Shown: in pieces, positions 1 to 8,980 of the stretch | Position numbering within the stretch: position 1 is the stretch's first letter | Layout of the letters: every line of letters begins with the position of its first letter | Assembly (NCBI RefSeq): GCF_014649375.1 | Contig: NZ_BMSX01000003.1 | Location: 585,693 to 649,692, forward strand | DNA: 64,000 nt | Source of the DNA: Streptomyces aurantiogriseus | Lineage (GTDB): Bacteria > Actinomycetota > Actinomycetes > Streptomycetales > Streptomycetaceae | Reading direction: 5' to 3' | Notes under the pieces: model-generated | Told to the model about the DNA's origin: nothing | The model's input: the letters and a program-made list of their open reading frames with translations, nothing else | The model's database searches: none | Position numbers and translations under genes: made by a program

Positions 1-763
<763 letters not shown>

Positions 764-771
<8 letters not shown>

Positions 772-1849
772 GCCGGTTCTGGAGGTCAGCGGGCTCGTCA
801 AGCACTATCCGCTGACCAGGGGCATCCTCTTCAGGAAGCAGGTCGGCGCGGTGAAGGCCGTCGACGGCGTCGACTTCACGCTCGGCCGCGGCGAAACCCT
901 GGGCCTCGTCGGGGAGTCGGGCTGCGGCAAGTCGACGGTCGCCAGGATGCTGGTCAGCCTGGAGAGGCCGACGGCCGGGACGATCAGGTACCGGGGCGAG
1001 GACATCACCCGGTTGTCGGGGAAGGCCCTCAAGGCCGTCCGCCGCAACATCCAGATGGTGTTCCAGGACCCGTACACCTCCCTCAACCCCCGGATGACGG
1101 TCGGCGACATCATCGGGGAGCCCTACGAGATCCACCCGGAGGTGGCCCCGAAGGGCGACCGGCGCAGGAAGGTCCAGGACCTGCTCGACGTCGTCGGTCT
1201 CGACCCCGAGTACGTCAACCGCTATCCGCACCAGTTCTCCGGCGGCCAGCGCCAGCGCATCGGCATCGCCCGCGCCCTCGCCCTGCGCCCCGAGGTGATC
1301 GTCGCCGACGAACCGGTCTCCGCGCTGGACGTCTCGGTCCAGGCGCAGGTCATCAACCTGCTGGACCGCCTCCAGAGCGAGTTCGAGCTCTCCTGCCTCT
1401 TCATCGCGCACGACCTGTCGCTCGTGCGGCACATCTCGGACCGGGTCGGGGTGATGTACCTGGGCAGGATCGTGGAGATCGGCCGGGACACCGAGATCTA
1501 CGACCATCCCACGCACCCCTACACCCAGGCCCTGCTCTCCGCCGTCCCCGTACCGGACCCGGAGGCCCGCGAACACCGCGAGCGCATCATCCTCGCGGGC
1601 GACGTCCCGTCCCCGACGAACATCCCCTCCGGCTGCCGCTTCCGCACCCGCTGCTGGAAGGCCCAGGAGCGCTGCGCCCTGGAGGTGCCGGCCCTCGCGG
1701 TCCCGGAGGAGTTCCGCCGCACGACCGGCCCGGCCGCCCATGACTCCGCGTGCCACTTCGCGGAGGATGTATCGATCAGGCGCTCCGCGCCGGAGGTGGT
1801 GCTCCCACCCGAGGAGACCCGGGAGGATCATGTCAACGGGAGTGCATAG
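764..1849 (+). CDS. Peptide ABC transporter ATP-binding protein (DppF/OppF type)
   Basis: Second ATPase of the peptide importer, pairing with the gene before it. 361 residues from the ATG at 764, chosen over the GTG at 734 because GGAGGGAG lies just upstream and the homology region starts right after it. Motifs in order: Walker [20 protein letters not shown] at the Q-loop, signature [15 protein letters not shown], Walker [14 protein letters not shown]-loop IAHDLS, and a C-terminal extension with [14 protein letters not shown]. Translationally coupled by an 8-base overlap to the upstream ATPase. It is the last gene of its operon, followed by a strong stem-loop. Confidence 0.96.
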
Positions 1850-1956
1850 CAGCACATTTGTGCAGCAACCGCGTTAACACGCAGGCAACTTGGCTGACCC
1901 GGTTCCGATATACGGACGCGTCAGGCTGAACAGCGTACGGCCGTGCGGGTGCCGTA

Positions 1957-1992
1957 AACGGGCCGGGGCGCGCCATGTCGCCCCGGCCCGTT
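1957..1992. terminator. Bidirectional stem-loop terminator
   Basis: Perfect 14-bp inverted repeat (1957-1970 with 1979-1992) around an 8-base loop. It lies between the convergent peptide-transporter operon and the S9 peptidase gene and could serve both strands. No long T run follows, as is common in Streptomyces. Confidence 0.85.
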
Positions 1993-2094
1993 GCTGTTCT
2001 TTGCGCCTGAGCCGGCGCCGCTCTCGCGGACCTGGCTGGTGCTTCGTCGTGGTTCCTCGATTGATGGTTGCGGTGCTCCGTGGAGTGTCGCTGC

Positions 2095-4224
2095 TCAGAC
2101 CAGATGGAGAGCGCGCCGGAGGAAGTCCACCTGAAGCAGCAGCAGGTTCTCGGCGACCTGCTCCTGCGGGGTCATGTGGGTGACGCCGGACAGGGGCAGG
2201 ACCTCGTGCGGGCGGCCGGCGGCCAGCAGGGCGGAGGACAGGCGCAGGGCGTGGGCGACGACCACGTTGTCGTCGGCCAGGCCGTGCACGATCATCAGCG
2301 GACGGTGCGGCTCGGCGGGGGAGGAGAGCCCCTCGTCCGTGACGAGCGAGCTCCTTGCGTACGTCTCCGCAGCCGTCGTCGGGTCGCCGAGGTACCGCTC
2401 GGTGTAGTGGGTGTCGTAGAGCCGCCAGTCCGTGACCGGGGCGCCCGCGATGGCCGCGTGGAAGACGTCCGGGCGGCGCAGCACCGCCAGGGCCGCCAGA
2501 TAGCCGCCGAAGGACCAGCCGCGGATCGCCACCCGGGTCAGATCCAGGGGATGTGTCTTCGCCAAATCCTGCAGCGCCTCGATCTGGTCGTCGAGGGTGA
2601 CGGTGAGGTCCTGGTGGATCGCCTTCTCCCAGCCGGGGGAGCGGCCCGGCGTGCCCCGGCCGTCGGCCACGACCACCGCGAAGCCCTGGTCGGCGAACCA
2701 CTGCGAGGTCAGATGCGCGTTGTGCGCGGCGAGGACGCGCGGTCCGTGCGGCCCGCCGTAGGGGTCGAGGAGTACGGGGAGGGGAGTGGGGTGCGAGGTG
2801 TCACCGGGGTAGTCCGTAGGCATAAGCACGGCGCACGGGATCCGCCGTGCGCCCCCCTCGATGAGCTTCACGCGGGGGGACAGACCAGGATCTTCCGCAT
2901 ACGACCGGACAGTCGCCACCGGCTTCCCCTCCCGCAGCACCCGTACCTGGCTCCCCGGCCGGTCCGGCACCGCCGACACCAGCACGGTCACGTTCCCGGA
3001 GCGCACCGCCGAGTGGACCCCGGGTTCCCCGGAAAGGCGCTCGACGCCGAGCTCGTTGACGCGGTAGACATGCACCTCGCCGGTCTCGGGGTGCTCGGTG
3101 TCCTCTCCGGCCGAGGCGGAGACCAGCACGTCGTCGGCCGTGACGTCCAGCACCGCCCGCACATGCAACTGCGCTCCGGTCAGCGGCCGTTCGCCCACCG
3201 CGAGGACCCGCGCACCCCCCTCGTCGGCGATCCGGACGAGCTGTCCCGACGGGCTCCAGCACGGCACCCCAGGGAAAAGATCCAGCCAAATCCGATCTTC
3301 GTCGGCGTGCACCATCCGGGTGGCCCCCGAGTCGGTGTCCACCGCCAGGAACAGCTGACTCCGCTGGTCGCGCGCTTGTACGAGCAGCAGCGGCGCACCC
3401 GCCGCTGACCAGTGCACTCGCGCCAGATACGGATAGCGCGCCCGGTCCCAGACGACCTCCGTGCGCGCGCCGTCGAGGCCGATCAGGAACAGCCGGACGT
3501 CCGCGTTGGCCGTCCCGGCCACCGGATACCGGACGTGTTGTGGGTCACGTTTCGGCTGGGCCGGATCCGAGATCCACCACTGCTCCACCGGCGTGTCGTC
3601 CACCCGCGCCACGAGCAGCCGGTCGGACTCCGGAGCCCACCAGAACCCCCGCGAACGCCCCATCTCCTCAGCCGCGATGAACTCGGCCAATCCGTAGGAA
3701 ACCGACTCCGACTCCGGTTCGGCGAGTGCCAGATCGCCCTCCCCCTCGGCGCCCACGACCCGCAGGGCGCCCTGCGCGACGTACGCGACGAGCCGTCCGT
3801 CGGGCGAGGGGCGGGGGTCGATCACCGGTCCGGCGACGGGGAGCTCGCGTGCCGTGCCGGCCCGCAGCTCCGCCGTGAAAAGCCGCCCTGACAAGGCGAA
3901 AGCCGCCAACTCGACGGCCTCGTCGGTGGCGTAGCCGACGATCCCCGCACCGCCCTCGCGGCTGCGTTCGCGGCGCGCCCGCTCCTCGGGCGAGAGGTCC
4001 TCCGCGGCGTCGCCCAGGAGCGCGCGGGGGTCCGCAGCCACGCGCTCTTGACCGCCCGCCGGATCGAGCACCCACAGCGCGCCCGCGCGGTCCGTGCCGG
4101 AGTGCGAGCGCAGGAACACGACACGGGAGCCATCGGGGGCCACCGTGAACGAACGCGGCGCGCCGAGCGTGAAACGCTGGGTGCGGGCGTGCCGCCGGGG
4201 GAAGGAGTCGGACTCGGTCGTCAT
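2095..4224 (-). CDS. S9 family peptidase (prolyl oligopeptidase / dipeptidyl peptidase IV-like)
   Basis: Predicted serine peptidase with an N-terminal beta-propeller (DPP IV N domain) and a C-terminal alpha/beta hydrolase domain; 709 residues from the ATG at 4224. A start 26 codons further upstream is possible but poorly supported. The catalytic serine is in GWSFGGY near residue 571, the aspartate in GLADDN near 651 and the histidine in GVTHMTP near 683. No signal peptide is seen, so it probably acts in the cytoplasm, hydrolysing short peptides. It converges on the peptide ABC transporter, a plausible but unproven functional link. Confidence 0.93.
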   Translation of the reverse strand: MTTESDSFPRRHARTQRFTLGAPRSFTVAPDGSRVVFLRSHSGTDRAGALWVLDPAGGQERVAADPRALLGDAAEDLSPEERARRERSREGGAGIVGYATDEAVELAAFALSGRLFTAELRAGTARELPVAGPVIDPRPSPDGRLVAYVAQGALRVVGAEGEGDLALAEPESESVSYGLAEFIAAEEMGRSRGFWWAPESDRLLVARVDDTPVEQWWISDPAQPKRDPQHVRYPVAGTANADVRLFLIGLDGARTEVVWDRARYPYLARVHWSAAGAPLLLVQARDQRSQLFLAVDTDSGATRMVHADEDRIWLDLFPGVPCWSPSGQLVRIADEGGARVLAVGERPLTGAQLHVRAVLDVTADDVLVSASAGEDTEHPETGEVHVYRVNELGVERLSGEPGVHSAVRSGNVTVLVSAVPDRPGSQVRVLREGKPVATVRSYAEDPGLSPRVKLIEGGARRIPCAVLMPTDYPGDTSHPTPLPVLLDPYGGPHGPRVLAAHNAHLTSQWFADQGFAVVVADGRGTPGRSPGWEKAIHQDLTVTLDDQIEALQDLAKTHPLDLTRVAIRGWSFGGYLAALAVLRRPDVFHAAIAGAPVTDWRLYDTHYTERYLGDPTTAAETYARSSLVTDEGLSSPAEPHRPLMIVHGLADDNVVVAHALRLSSALLAAGRPHEVLPLSGVTHMTPQEQVAENLLLLQVDFLRRALHLV

Positions 4225-4401
4225 GCCCTGACCATATTGGCCATGCGCCCCCTTGTGCGGCTGTGCGCCACTCGATGCGCACGCACTCATAGTTATGATC
4301 ACTAGCGCTGTGTGGGTATGAACCTGCTGGCAGTTGTATGGATTTACAAGTTCCCTCGCTCTGTTTCCCCCACGTACCCGGGTTCTTGGAGGTGAGCCGC
4401 C

Positions 4402-4596
4402 GTGGCACTCTCGATTTCGGCGGTGGTGCTGCTGGCGATCATCGTCTTCTTGCTGATCAAGAAGTCAGGACTGAAGGGTGGTCACGCGGTTGTCTGCATC
4501 CTGCTCGGCTTCTACCTCGCCTCCTCGACGGTCGCGCCCACGATCAGCGATCTGACGACGAGCGTGGCGAGCATGATCGGCAGCATCAAGTTCTGA
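4402..4596 (+). CDS. Small conserved membrane protein (64 aa)
   Basis: GTG start preceded by GGAGGTG eight bases upstream. The protein has a hydrophobic N-terminal helix (about residues 4-20), a short basic stretch KKSGLKGG, and a second hydrophobic segment (about 28-45), then a polar tail. This gives two membrane passes. It looks like a small Streptomyces-conserved membrane protein of unknown function. Monocistronic: divergent from the S9 peptidase and followed by a hairpin. Confidence 0.85.
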   Translation: MALSISAVVLLAIIVFLLIKKSGLKGGHAVVCILLGFYLASSTVAPTISDLTTSVASMIGSIKF

Positions 4597-4611
4597 CGCG
4601 GGCCGAGGCTT

Positions 4612-4640
4612 GGGCTCCGGTGGGTGCGTGACCGGAGCCC
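4612..4640 (+). terminator. Stem-loop after small membrane protein gene
   Basis: 10-bp perfect inverted repeat (4612-4621 with 4631-4640), 9-base loop, 16 bases after the stop codon. Confidence 0.6.
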
Positions 4641-4785
4641 GCCCTGCGCCGCCATGACTCGCGCCTTCCCCGCATCCGGGTCCGTAAGCCTGACGGGTCT
4701 GGAACGAGTGCGGGGCGGAAGCGGGGGCGCGTGAGATCGGCCGGCAGGCGCGGCTGTCGCCGTCCTGCGGCAGAATGGCGCTGTT

Positions 4786-5205
4786 CCAGGAGTAACCGCT
4801 CGTGTCCGGCTGTCGGTGCCTGCAGCGCTGTGTCTGGTCGCCGTCCTCAGCGGAGCCACGTCCCTGGCCGCGATCGCCCGCTTCGCAGCCGATACCGACT
4901 CCGACCTGCGAGGCCAGCTCGGACTGACCTCCGGCATCCCGAACGTCTCCACGCTGGGGCGACTCCCGGCGCGCCTGGACGGCGACGCCCTGGACGACGC
5001 TGTGGGTGCCTGGCTCGCCCGGTACGCCGCCGACCCGGTCGACGAACCCGGTGGCACGCTGGTCTCGGCCTGGCGGTCGACGGCAAGACCTTGCACGGAT
5101 CCCGCACCGACGGCAGCGCAGTGCACCTGCTTGCCGCCGCGCCGCACGCCTACCAGACCGTGATCGCCCAGCGCCAGGTCGCCGCGGGGAGCACGAGATC
5201 CGCCT
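4786..5205 (+). pseudogene. ISAs1-family transposase remnant, frameshifted and truncated
   Basis: The first frame encodes LCLVAVLSGATSLAAIARFA and then GIPNVSTLGRLPARLD; the next frame continues with LAVDGKTLHGSRTDG, VHLLAA and VIAQRQVAA. These are the conserved ISAs1 (H-repeat-associated) transposase segments, including the DGK block around the DDE core. The frames join at about 5060-5070, where two extra bases sit in CTGGTCTCGGCCTGGCG. Homology stops near 5205, so most of the catalytic domain is gone. 165 bases (4914-5078) recur inverted at 6748-6912, carrying the same frameshift. No intact start, end or terminal repeats were seen. Confidence 0.85.
4914..5078 (+). repeat. Inverted repeat arm A (165 bp ISAs1 fragment)
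   Basis: Matches the reverse complement of 6748-6912 without gaps; reading the two by eye I find only two mismatches. The arms lie about 1.7 kb apart and enclose the S41-like lipoprotein gene and an IS5-type remnant. Confidence 0.9.
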
Positions 5206-5290
5206 TAGTGCCTGTTTCTCATCTGGGAGGTCGTCGGCAGTTGATCGTCAACGTTAGGGTTGCTTCCTGGATCAAGCGCCTGGGGGGCGG

Positions 5291-6325
5291 ATGAGGCGGG
5301 GGCGTTTACTGTGCATGTCGGCCTGTGCTGGGCTGGTTGCGGTCGTCGCCGCAACGACGGGCTGCACGAGCCGTTCGCAGGAGTCATCCAGCGACGACAT
5401 GGCGCCGGAAGCGCGGACGTATTTGTCGAAGGCGCTGAGCATCATGGAAGAGCACTCTCTTCTCCGGCATCAGGTCGACTGGGCGGACGTGCGGAGCAAG
5501 GCGTTCACGCAGGCACAGGGTGCGCGGAAGCCGGCCGACACTTACGGGGCGATCGGCTCCGCATTGCAGACTCTGGGCGACGGCCACAGCGCCTTCTGGG
5601 AGCCGGAGCAGGCAAAGGAGAACCTGGGATCCTCCGCGGCCTCTCTCGATGGCCTGCAGGGCCGTTCACTGAAAAACGGTATCGGCTACATCTCTCTCCC
5701 CGGAGTGCAGGGATCTCAAAAGGCGTACGACGAGTACGTACGGCAGGGCCGAGATGCCGTGGCGAAGGCGGACCAGGCGGGATCCTGCGGCTGGGTGGTG
5801 GATCTGCGTTCGGATACGGGCGGCAACATGTGGCCGATGCTGGCTGTCGTGGGGCCCATCCTGGGCGATGGCAAGGTCGGTATGTTCGTGGATGCCGACG
5901 GCAAAAAGTCCGTCTGGTCGATCAAGCACGGTGCCCCGTACGAGGACGGGAAGCTGGTCGGCTGGGACGAAGGCCAGCCGGTGACCAAGAGCATGCCACC
6001 GGTCGCGGTATTGACCGGCAAGCGGACAGCCAGTGCGGGTGAAGCGGTCGTGGTGGCCTTCCGGGGGCGTCCGGACACCCGATTCTTCGGCGAGTGGACC
6101 TATGGCGTGCCCACGGGGAACGAGGGATACCGCCTGTCTGACGGAGCCATGCTGATCTTGACGGAACTCAAGGACGCGGACCGTACGGGCCGTACCTACG
6201 ATGCAGCGATCCCACCGGATGAAGAGATCGTCAAGGACCCGCGCCCAGTGGCACGCGGTCGGGACGAAGTTCTGGAAGCAGCCCGGAGTTGGCTACTTGA
6301 GCAGAACGCCTGCCGACAACCGTGA
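5291..6325 (+). CDS. Lipoprotein of the S41 peptidase (tail-specific protease-like) family
   Basis: 344 residues. Signal peptide with lipobox ATTGC (cysteine near residue 25), so a membrane-anchored extracytoplasmic lipoprotein. The S41-like fold is suggested by NGIGYISLPG, VVDLRSDTGGNMWPM (cf. the DLRxNxGG block), and TASAGEAV near residue 246, whose serine would be the nucleophile, then FFGEWTYGVPTG in place of the usual TYGKG block. No PDZ domain is visible and the general-base lysine of CtpA-type enzymes is not at its usual place, so activity is uncertain. GGGGGGCGG precedes the ATG. Codon 6 is TTA (5306-5308), predicting dependence on the bldA tRNA. It sits alone between IS remnants, suggesting acquisition by transfer. 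Confidence 0.8.
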   Translation: MRRGRLLCMSACAGLVAVVAATTGCTSRSQESSSDDMAPEARTYLSKALSIMEEHSLLRHQVDWADVRSKAFTQAQGARKPADTYGAIGSALQTLGDGHSAFWEPEQAKENLGSSAASLDGLQGRSLKNGIGYISLPGVQGSQKAYDEYVRQGRDAVAKADQAGSCGWVVDLRSDTGGNMWPMLAVVGPILGDGKVGMFVDADGKKSVWSIKHGAPYEDGKLVGWDEGQPVTKSMPPVAVLTGKRTASAGEAVVVAFRGRPDTRFFGEWTYGVPTGNEGYRLSDGAMLILTELKDADRTGRTYDAAIPPDEEIVKDPRPVARGRDEVLEAARSWLLEQNACRQP

Positions 6326-6388
6326 ACTGCTCAGCCACTCACTGGCGCTGTCTGAACCGGCTGGTTGGGTGCGGCGGTCCGGAGACTG

Positions 6389-6720
6389 ATCAAGCGGCTT
6401 CTGGCATCACGTAGCCATGGTCGACGTCGCGGCGTTCGGCTGGACCAGTCTTGCTGCGGGTGGGCCGCCGGGTCATGAGTGTGATCGCTGCCCAGGTGAT
6501 GAGCGACTCGCTCATTTCGGGCAGGCGTTCGTGGTCGCGGCAGTGCCGGCGGGCCCGCATGATCCACGACCATGAACGCGACCACCCATCTGCGGGGCAG
6601 GACGACGAAGCCCTTGGCGTCGGGCGGGCGGCGGACGGTCTTGATGGTGATGTCGAGGTACTTCTTGGCCCAGGTGATCAGCTTGCCGCCGTAGGCGGGT
6701 CTGTCTGAACTGCTCCGGGT
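6389..6720 (-). pseudogene. IS5-family transposase C-terminal remnant, frameshifted
   Basis: Reading leftwards from 6720 the minus strand encodes GGKLITWAKKYLDITIKTV, then KGFVVLPRRWVV, the typical C-terminal region of Streptomyces IS5-type transposases. The usual RWVVERT block is then broken: GTCGCGTTC stands where GTCGAGCGTTC is expected, a two-base loss near 6570. Beyond it the shifted frame resumes with CRDHERLPEMSESLITW and ends at a TGA near 6389. The N-terminal part is missing; the fragment abuts the second ISAs1 fragment at about 6747. Confidence 0.8.
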
Positions 6721-6747
6721 CTGATGGAGGCTCGATTCCCTGAGAGG

Positions 6748-6912
6748 GACCGCCAGGCCGAGACCAGCGTGCCACCGGGTTCGTCGACCGGGTCGGCGGC
6801 GTACCGGGCGAGCCAGGCACCCACGGCGTCGTCCAGGGCGTCGCTGTCCAGGCGCGCCGGGAGTCGCCCCAGCGTGGAGACGTTCGGGATGCCGGAGGTC
6901 AGTCCGAGCTGG
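6748..6912 (-). repeat. Inverted repeat arm B / second ISAs1 transposase fragment
   Basis: Reverse complement of 4914-5078, encoding on the minus strand the same GIPNVSTLGRLPARLD segment and the same frameshift junction. Only this internal piece of the transposase is present. The shared frameshift shows both copies come from one already damaged ancestor rather than from two insertions of an active element. Confidence 0.9.
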
Positions 6913-7081
6913 TCACCAGCGACTTGCGGAACGCGGATCGGCAGAGGCAACGCGGGTCGCAGCGCTTGAGCTGGACGAGTCCAAGATCTTCGTGAAGCTG
7001 CGCCAAGTGGTGCGCTCCGTCATCGCGAACTCCCCGGACGCGGAAGAGAGCGATCAGTCGGTCCGCTTGCTGGTTGAGTAA
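6900..7081 (+). pseudogene. Possible gene remnant (orphan C-terminal frame)
   Basis: A plus-strand frame without a recognisable start reads LDESKIFVKLRQVVRSVIAN followed by SPDAEESDQSVRLLVE and a TAA at 7079-7081. Codon usage looks coding (GC-rich third positions). I do not recognise the family. It directly follows the second transposase fragment, so it may be the tail of a gene cut by the rearrangement. Confidence 0.3.
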
Positions 7082-7102
7082 CAAACGGACCAGAGATCGT
7101 GA

Positions 7103-7312
7103 TCAGTCCTCGGACGCGAACGACACGAAGTTGGTCCAGGCCTCCGGCGAAAGCTGGAGGCGGGGGCCGGCGGTGTGCTTGGAGTCTCGGACGTGGATGG
7201 TGTCGGGGGTGTTGGCGACCTCGACGCAGTCGTTCGGGTTGCTGGTGTCGCTGTAGCTGCTCTTGAACCACACCAGTTCGGAAGCGCCTTCGGTAGAGGC
7301 CTTGCGGATCAT
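7103..7312 (-). CDS. DUF397 domain protein
   Basis: 69 residues with the DUF397 hallmarks: WFKSSYSDTSNPNDCVEVA, then VRDSK and a C-terminal W-x-x-F (AWTNFVSFA). Its ATG overlaps the stop of the upstream HTH gene by four bases (ATGA), so it is translationally coupled to it. In Streptomyces these proteins nearly always sit beside a DUF5753 HTH regulator and are thought to act as its partner (WhiJ-type pairs); the biochemical role is unknown. Confidence 0.92.
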   Translation of the reverse strand: MIRKASTEGASELVWFKSSYSDTSNPNDCVEVANTPDTIHVRDSKHTAGPRLQLSPEAWTNFVSFASED

Positions 7313-8187
7313 GCTTCTCCCAGCAGTTGCTCGATGAAGGCCTGTGACTCCCGTGCGGTCAGAGCCTCGGCCCGGATGATGCCATAGCGCAGTTCGAGGA
7401 TTCGTAGCTGCCTCGGGTCGTGGACGGGGCGGCCGTTGAACTCGTCGTCCATGCGCCCAACCGCCGTGCCGTCACCGAACTTCAGCACCTGGATCCGTCC
7501 TCCCGTACCAGGGTGGTCCCAGCGGTCCATCGGCATCACCTGAATTTCGACGTTCCGCAACTGGGCCATTTCAAGGAGGTGTTCAAGCTGCTTTCGGTGC
7601 ACCATCTTGCCCCCAACCGGGCGCCGCAGCGTCGTCTCTTCCAGGACGAAGCTGAGCTCAGGGGCCGGCGAGCGCTCGTAGATCGCCTTCCTGGCCATGC
7701 GCGCGGCCAACGCTTTCTCCAACTGATCCTCCGGGGCCGTGGGGCGCCGTGTCATCAGCAATGCTTTTGCGAACTCCTGTGTCTGAAGGAGGCCATGCAG
7801 GGCGTGGCTGCCATATGAGAGCAGCTCGACTGCCTTTGCCTCCAAGTCCGCCAGGTCTCGCACCTTCTTCGGATACCGGACCTTCTCCACGTCCTCCTTC
7901 ATTGCCGAGAGCAACCCACCCGCCCCCAACACCTCGTCCGCCCTGTCCAGGAACTCTGGCCGGGGGATCCGCTTCCCGCTCTCCAGTTTGTAGACCATGT
8001 CCTCGCCGTAGCCGACGGCCTCGCCGAACTTGCTCGCCCGCATCCCCACCGCTTCCCGGCGCAGCTTCAGCTGCCGCCCGACCGTGGCGACGATCGCGAG
8101 CCCCCACTCGTCGTCCGGGTCCACCTCCCAACCCGGCTCGTTCCCCTCGCCCTTGAGCAGCACCGCCTCGCCGTCCATCTGCGTCAT
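7309..8187 (-). CDS. HTH XRE-family regulator with DUF5753 domain (WhiJ-like)
   Basis: 292 residues. An XRE-type helix-turn-helix covers about residues 33-90 (GRQLKLRREAVGMRASKFGE, then VYKLESGKRIPRPEFLDRAD). The rest is DUF5753, with the typical HGLLQT, AARMARKAI, and LEHLLEMA-QLRNVEIQVMP stretch. Predicted DNA-binding regulator, probably developmental or of antibiotic production in line with characterised relatives such as WhiJ. Divergent from the ATPase-like gene at 8340; both promoters lie in the 150-base gap, which carries three copies of CCGGACA as a candidate operator. Confidence 0.92.
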   Translation of the reverse strand: MTQMDGEAVLLKGEGNEPGWEVDPDDEWGLAIVATVGRQLKLRREAVGMRASKFGEAVGYGEDMVYKLESGKRIPRPEFLDRADEVLGAGGLLSAMKEDVEKVRYPKKVRDLADLEAKAVELLSYGSHALHGLLQTQEFAKALLMTRRPTAPEDQLEKALAARMARKAIYERSPAPELSFVLEETTLRRPVGGKMVHRKQLEHLLEMAQLRNVEIQVMPMDRWDHPGTGGRIQVLKFGDGTAVGRMDDEFNGRPVHDPRQLRILELRYGIIRAEALTARESQAFIEQLLGEA

Positions 8188-8240
8188 GCTGGACCCCTCC
8201 GTCGTACGAACGTGCCGCGACGCTTACCAGTACGGCGGCT

Positions 8241-8278
8241 CCGGACAGTTTGTACGCGTCCGGACAACACCCGGACAG
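8241..8278. promoter_or_regulatory. Three direct CCGGACA repeats in divergent promoter region
   Basis: CCGGACAG at 8241-8248, CCGGACAA at 8260-8267 and CCGGACAG at 8271-8278, all in the same orientation in the gap between the DUF5753 regulator and the ATPase-like gene. The spacing (19 and 11 bases between starts) is close to two and one helical turns. A candidate operator for the HTH protein; this is inference. Confidence 0.4.
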
Positions 8279-8339
8279 TCACCGTACGCAACCGCGTCGT
8301 CACTTTTCACGGTAAGCGTTGCTCGCCACTCTGGGTGAC

Positions 8340-8756
8340 GTGATCCACGAAACCGCTGCCCCCGAGGCCCAATCCGACCGTCTCATCCGGAACTTCAGCG
8401 TGCGCCTGTCTCCCACGCCTCGCGGGGCACGCCTCAGCCGTCTTCTCGCGGCCGAGCAACTGCACTCCTGGGACATTCCCTTGGACCCGGCACGTCAGAT
8501 CGTCGCCGAACTCGCGGCGAACGCCACCGTCCACGGTCGTGTCCCTGGCCGTGACTTCCGCCTCAACATGTACGTCCTCGCCAACACGCTGCGCATCGAA
8601 GTGACCGACACCCATGGCGATCGACTGCCGAGTCTTCAGCACCCCGCTCTGGACGCCGAGTCCGGCCGTGGCCTCCTCCTCGTCGAGGCCCTGGCCGACC
8701 GCTGGGGCGTGACGTCCGAACCGCGCCCGCGAAAAGCGGTTTTTGGGCAGAACTGA
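8340..8756 (+). CDS. ATP-binding protein, RsbW-like anti-sigma/HATPase_c fold
   Basis: 138 residues from the GTG at 8340; a TTG at 8319 would add seven. The GHKL ATPase fold is shown by the N-box ELAANATVHG, by EVTDTHGDRLPSL (G1) and by ESGRGLLLVEALADRWG (G2). Such stand-alone Streptomyces proteins are related to the anti-sigma kinase RsbW; most partners are unknown. Divergently placed with a DUF5753/DUF397 pair, completing the trio often repeated in Streptomyces genomes. Weak ribosome binding site for either start. Confidence 0.85.
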   Translation: MIHETAAPEAQSDRLIRNFSVRLSPTPRGARLSRLLAAEQLHSWDIPLDPARQIVAELAANATVHGRVPGRDFRLNMYVLANTLRIEVTDTHGDRLPSLQHPALDAESGRGLLLVEALADRWGVTSEPRPRKAVFGQN

Positions 8757-8980
8757 ACCTCGCACCAGAAGCCGACGCCCCGCCCTTCGGCGCGAGAGGT
8801 GCTCTGTCCCAACACACCTAACGGGCCCTGTATGGCCGAAACCCGTACACACCGTTGAACGCTCCTGCGAAGCCCCAGAAGATGGTCATGGACGGGTGAC
8901 GCGATGCCGGTCCTTCAGGGCTGGTGGGACGGGGGTTGAGCGGTGACGGTGTGCGGCGGCGCGGTGGTGAGCGGTACTCG

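Noticed and set aside
2068..3408. 446-codon plus-strand frame
   Set aside because: Antisense to the S9 peptidase; the minus-strand frame has the full catalytic triad and continuous homology-like structure.
4597..7102. A complete composite transposon
   Set aside because: Neither flanking fragment has a whole transposase or recognisable terminal repeats, and the transposase arms are internal pieces, so it cannot be an active composite element.
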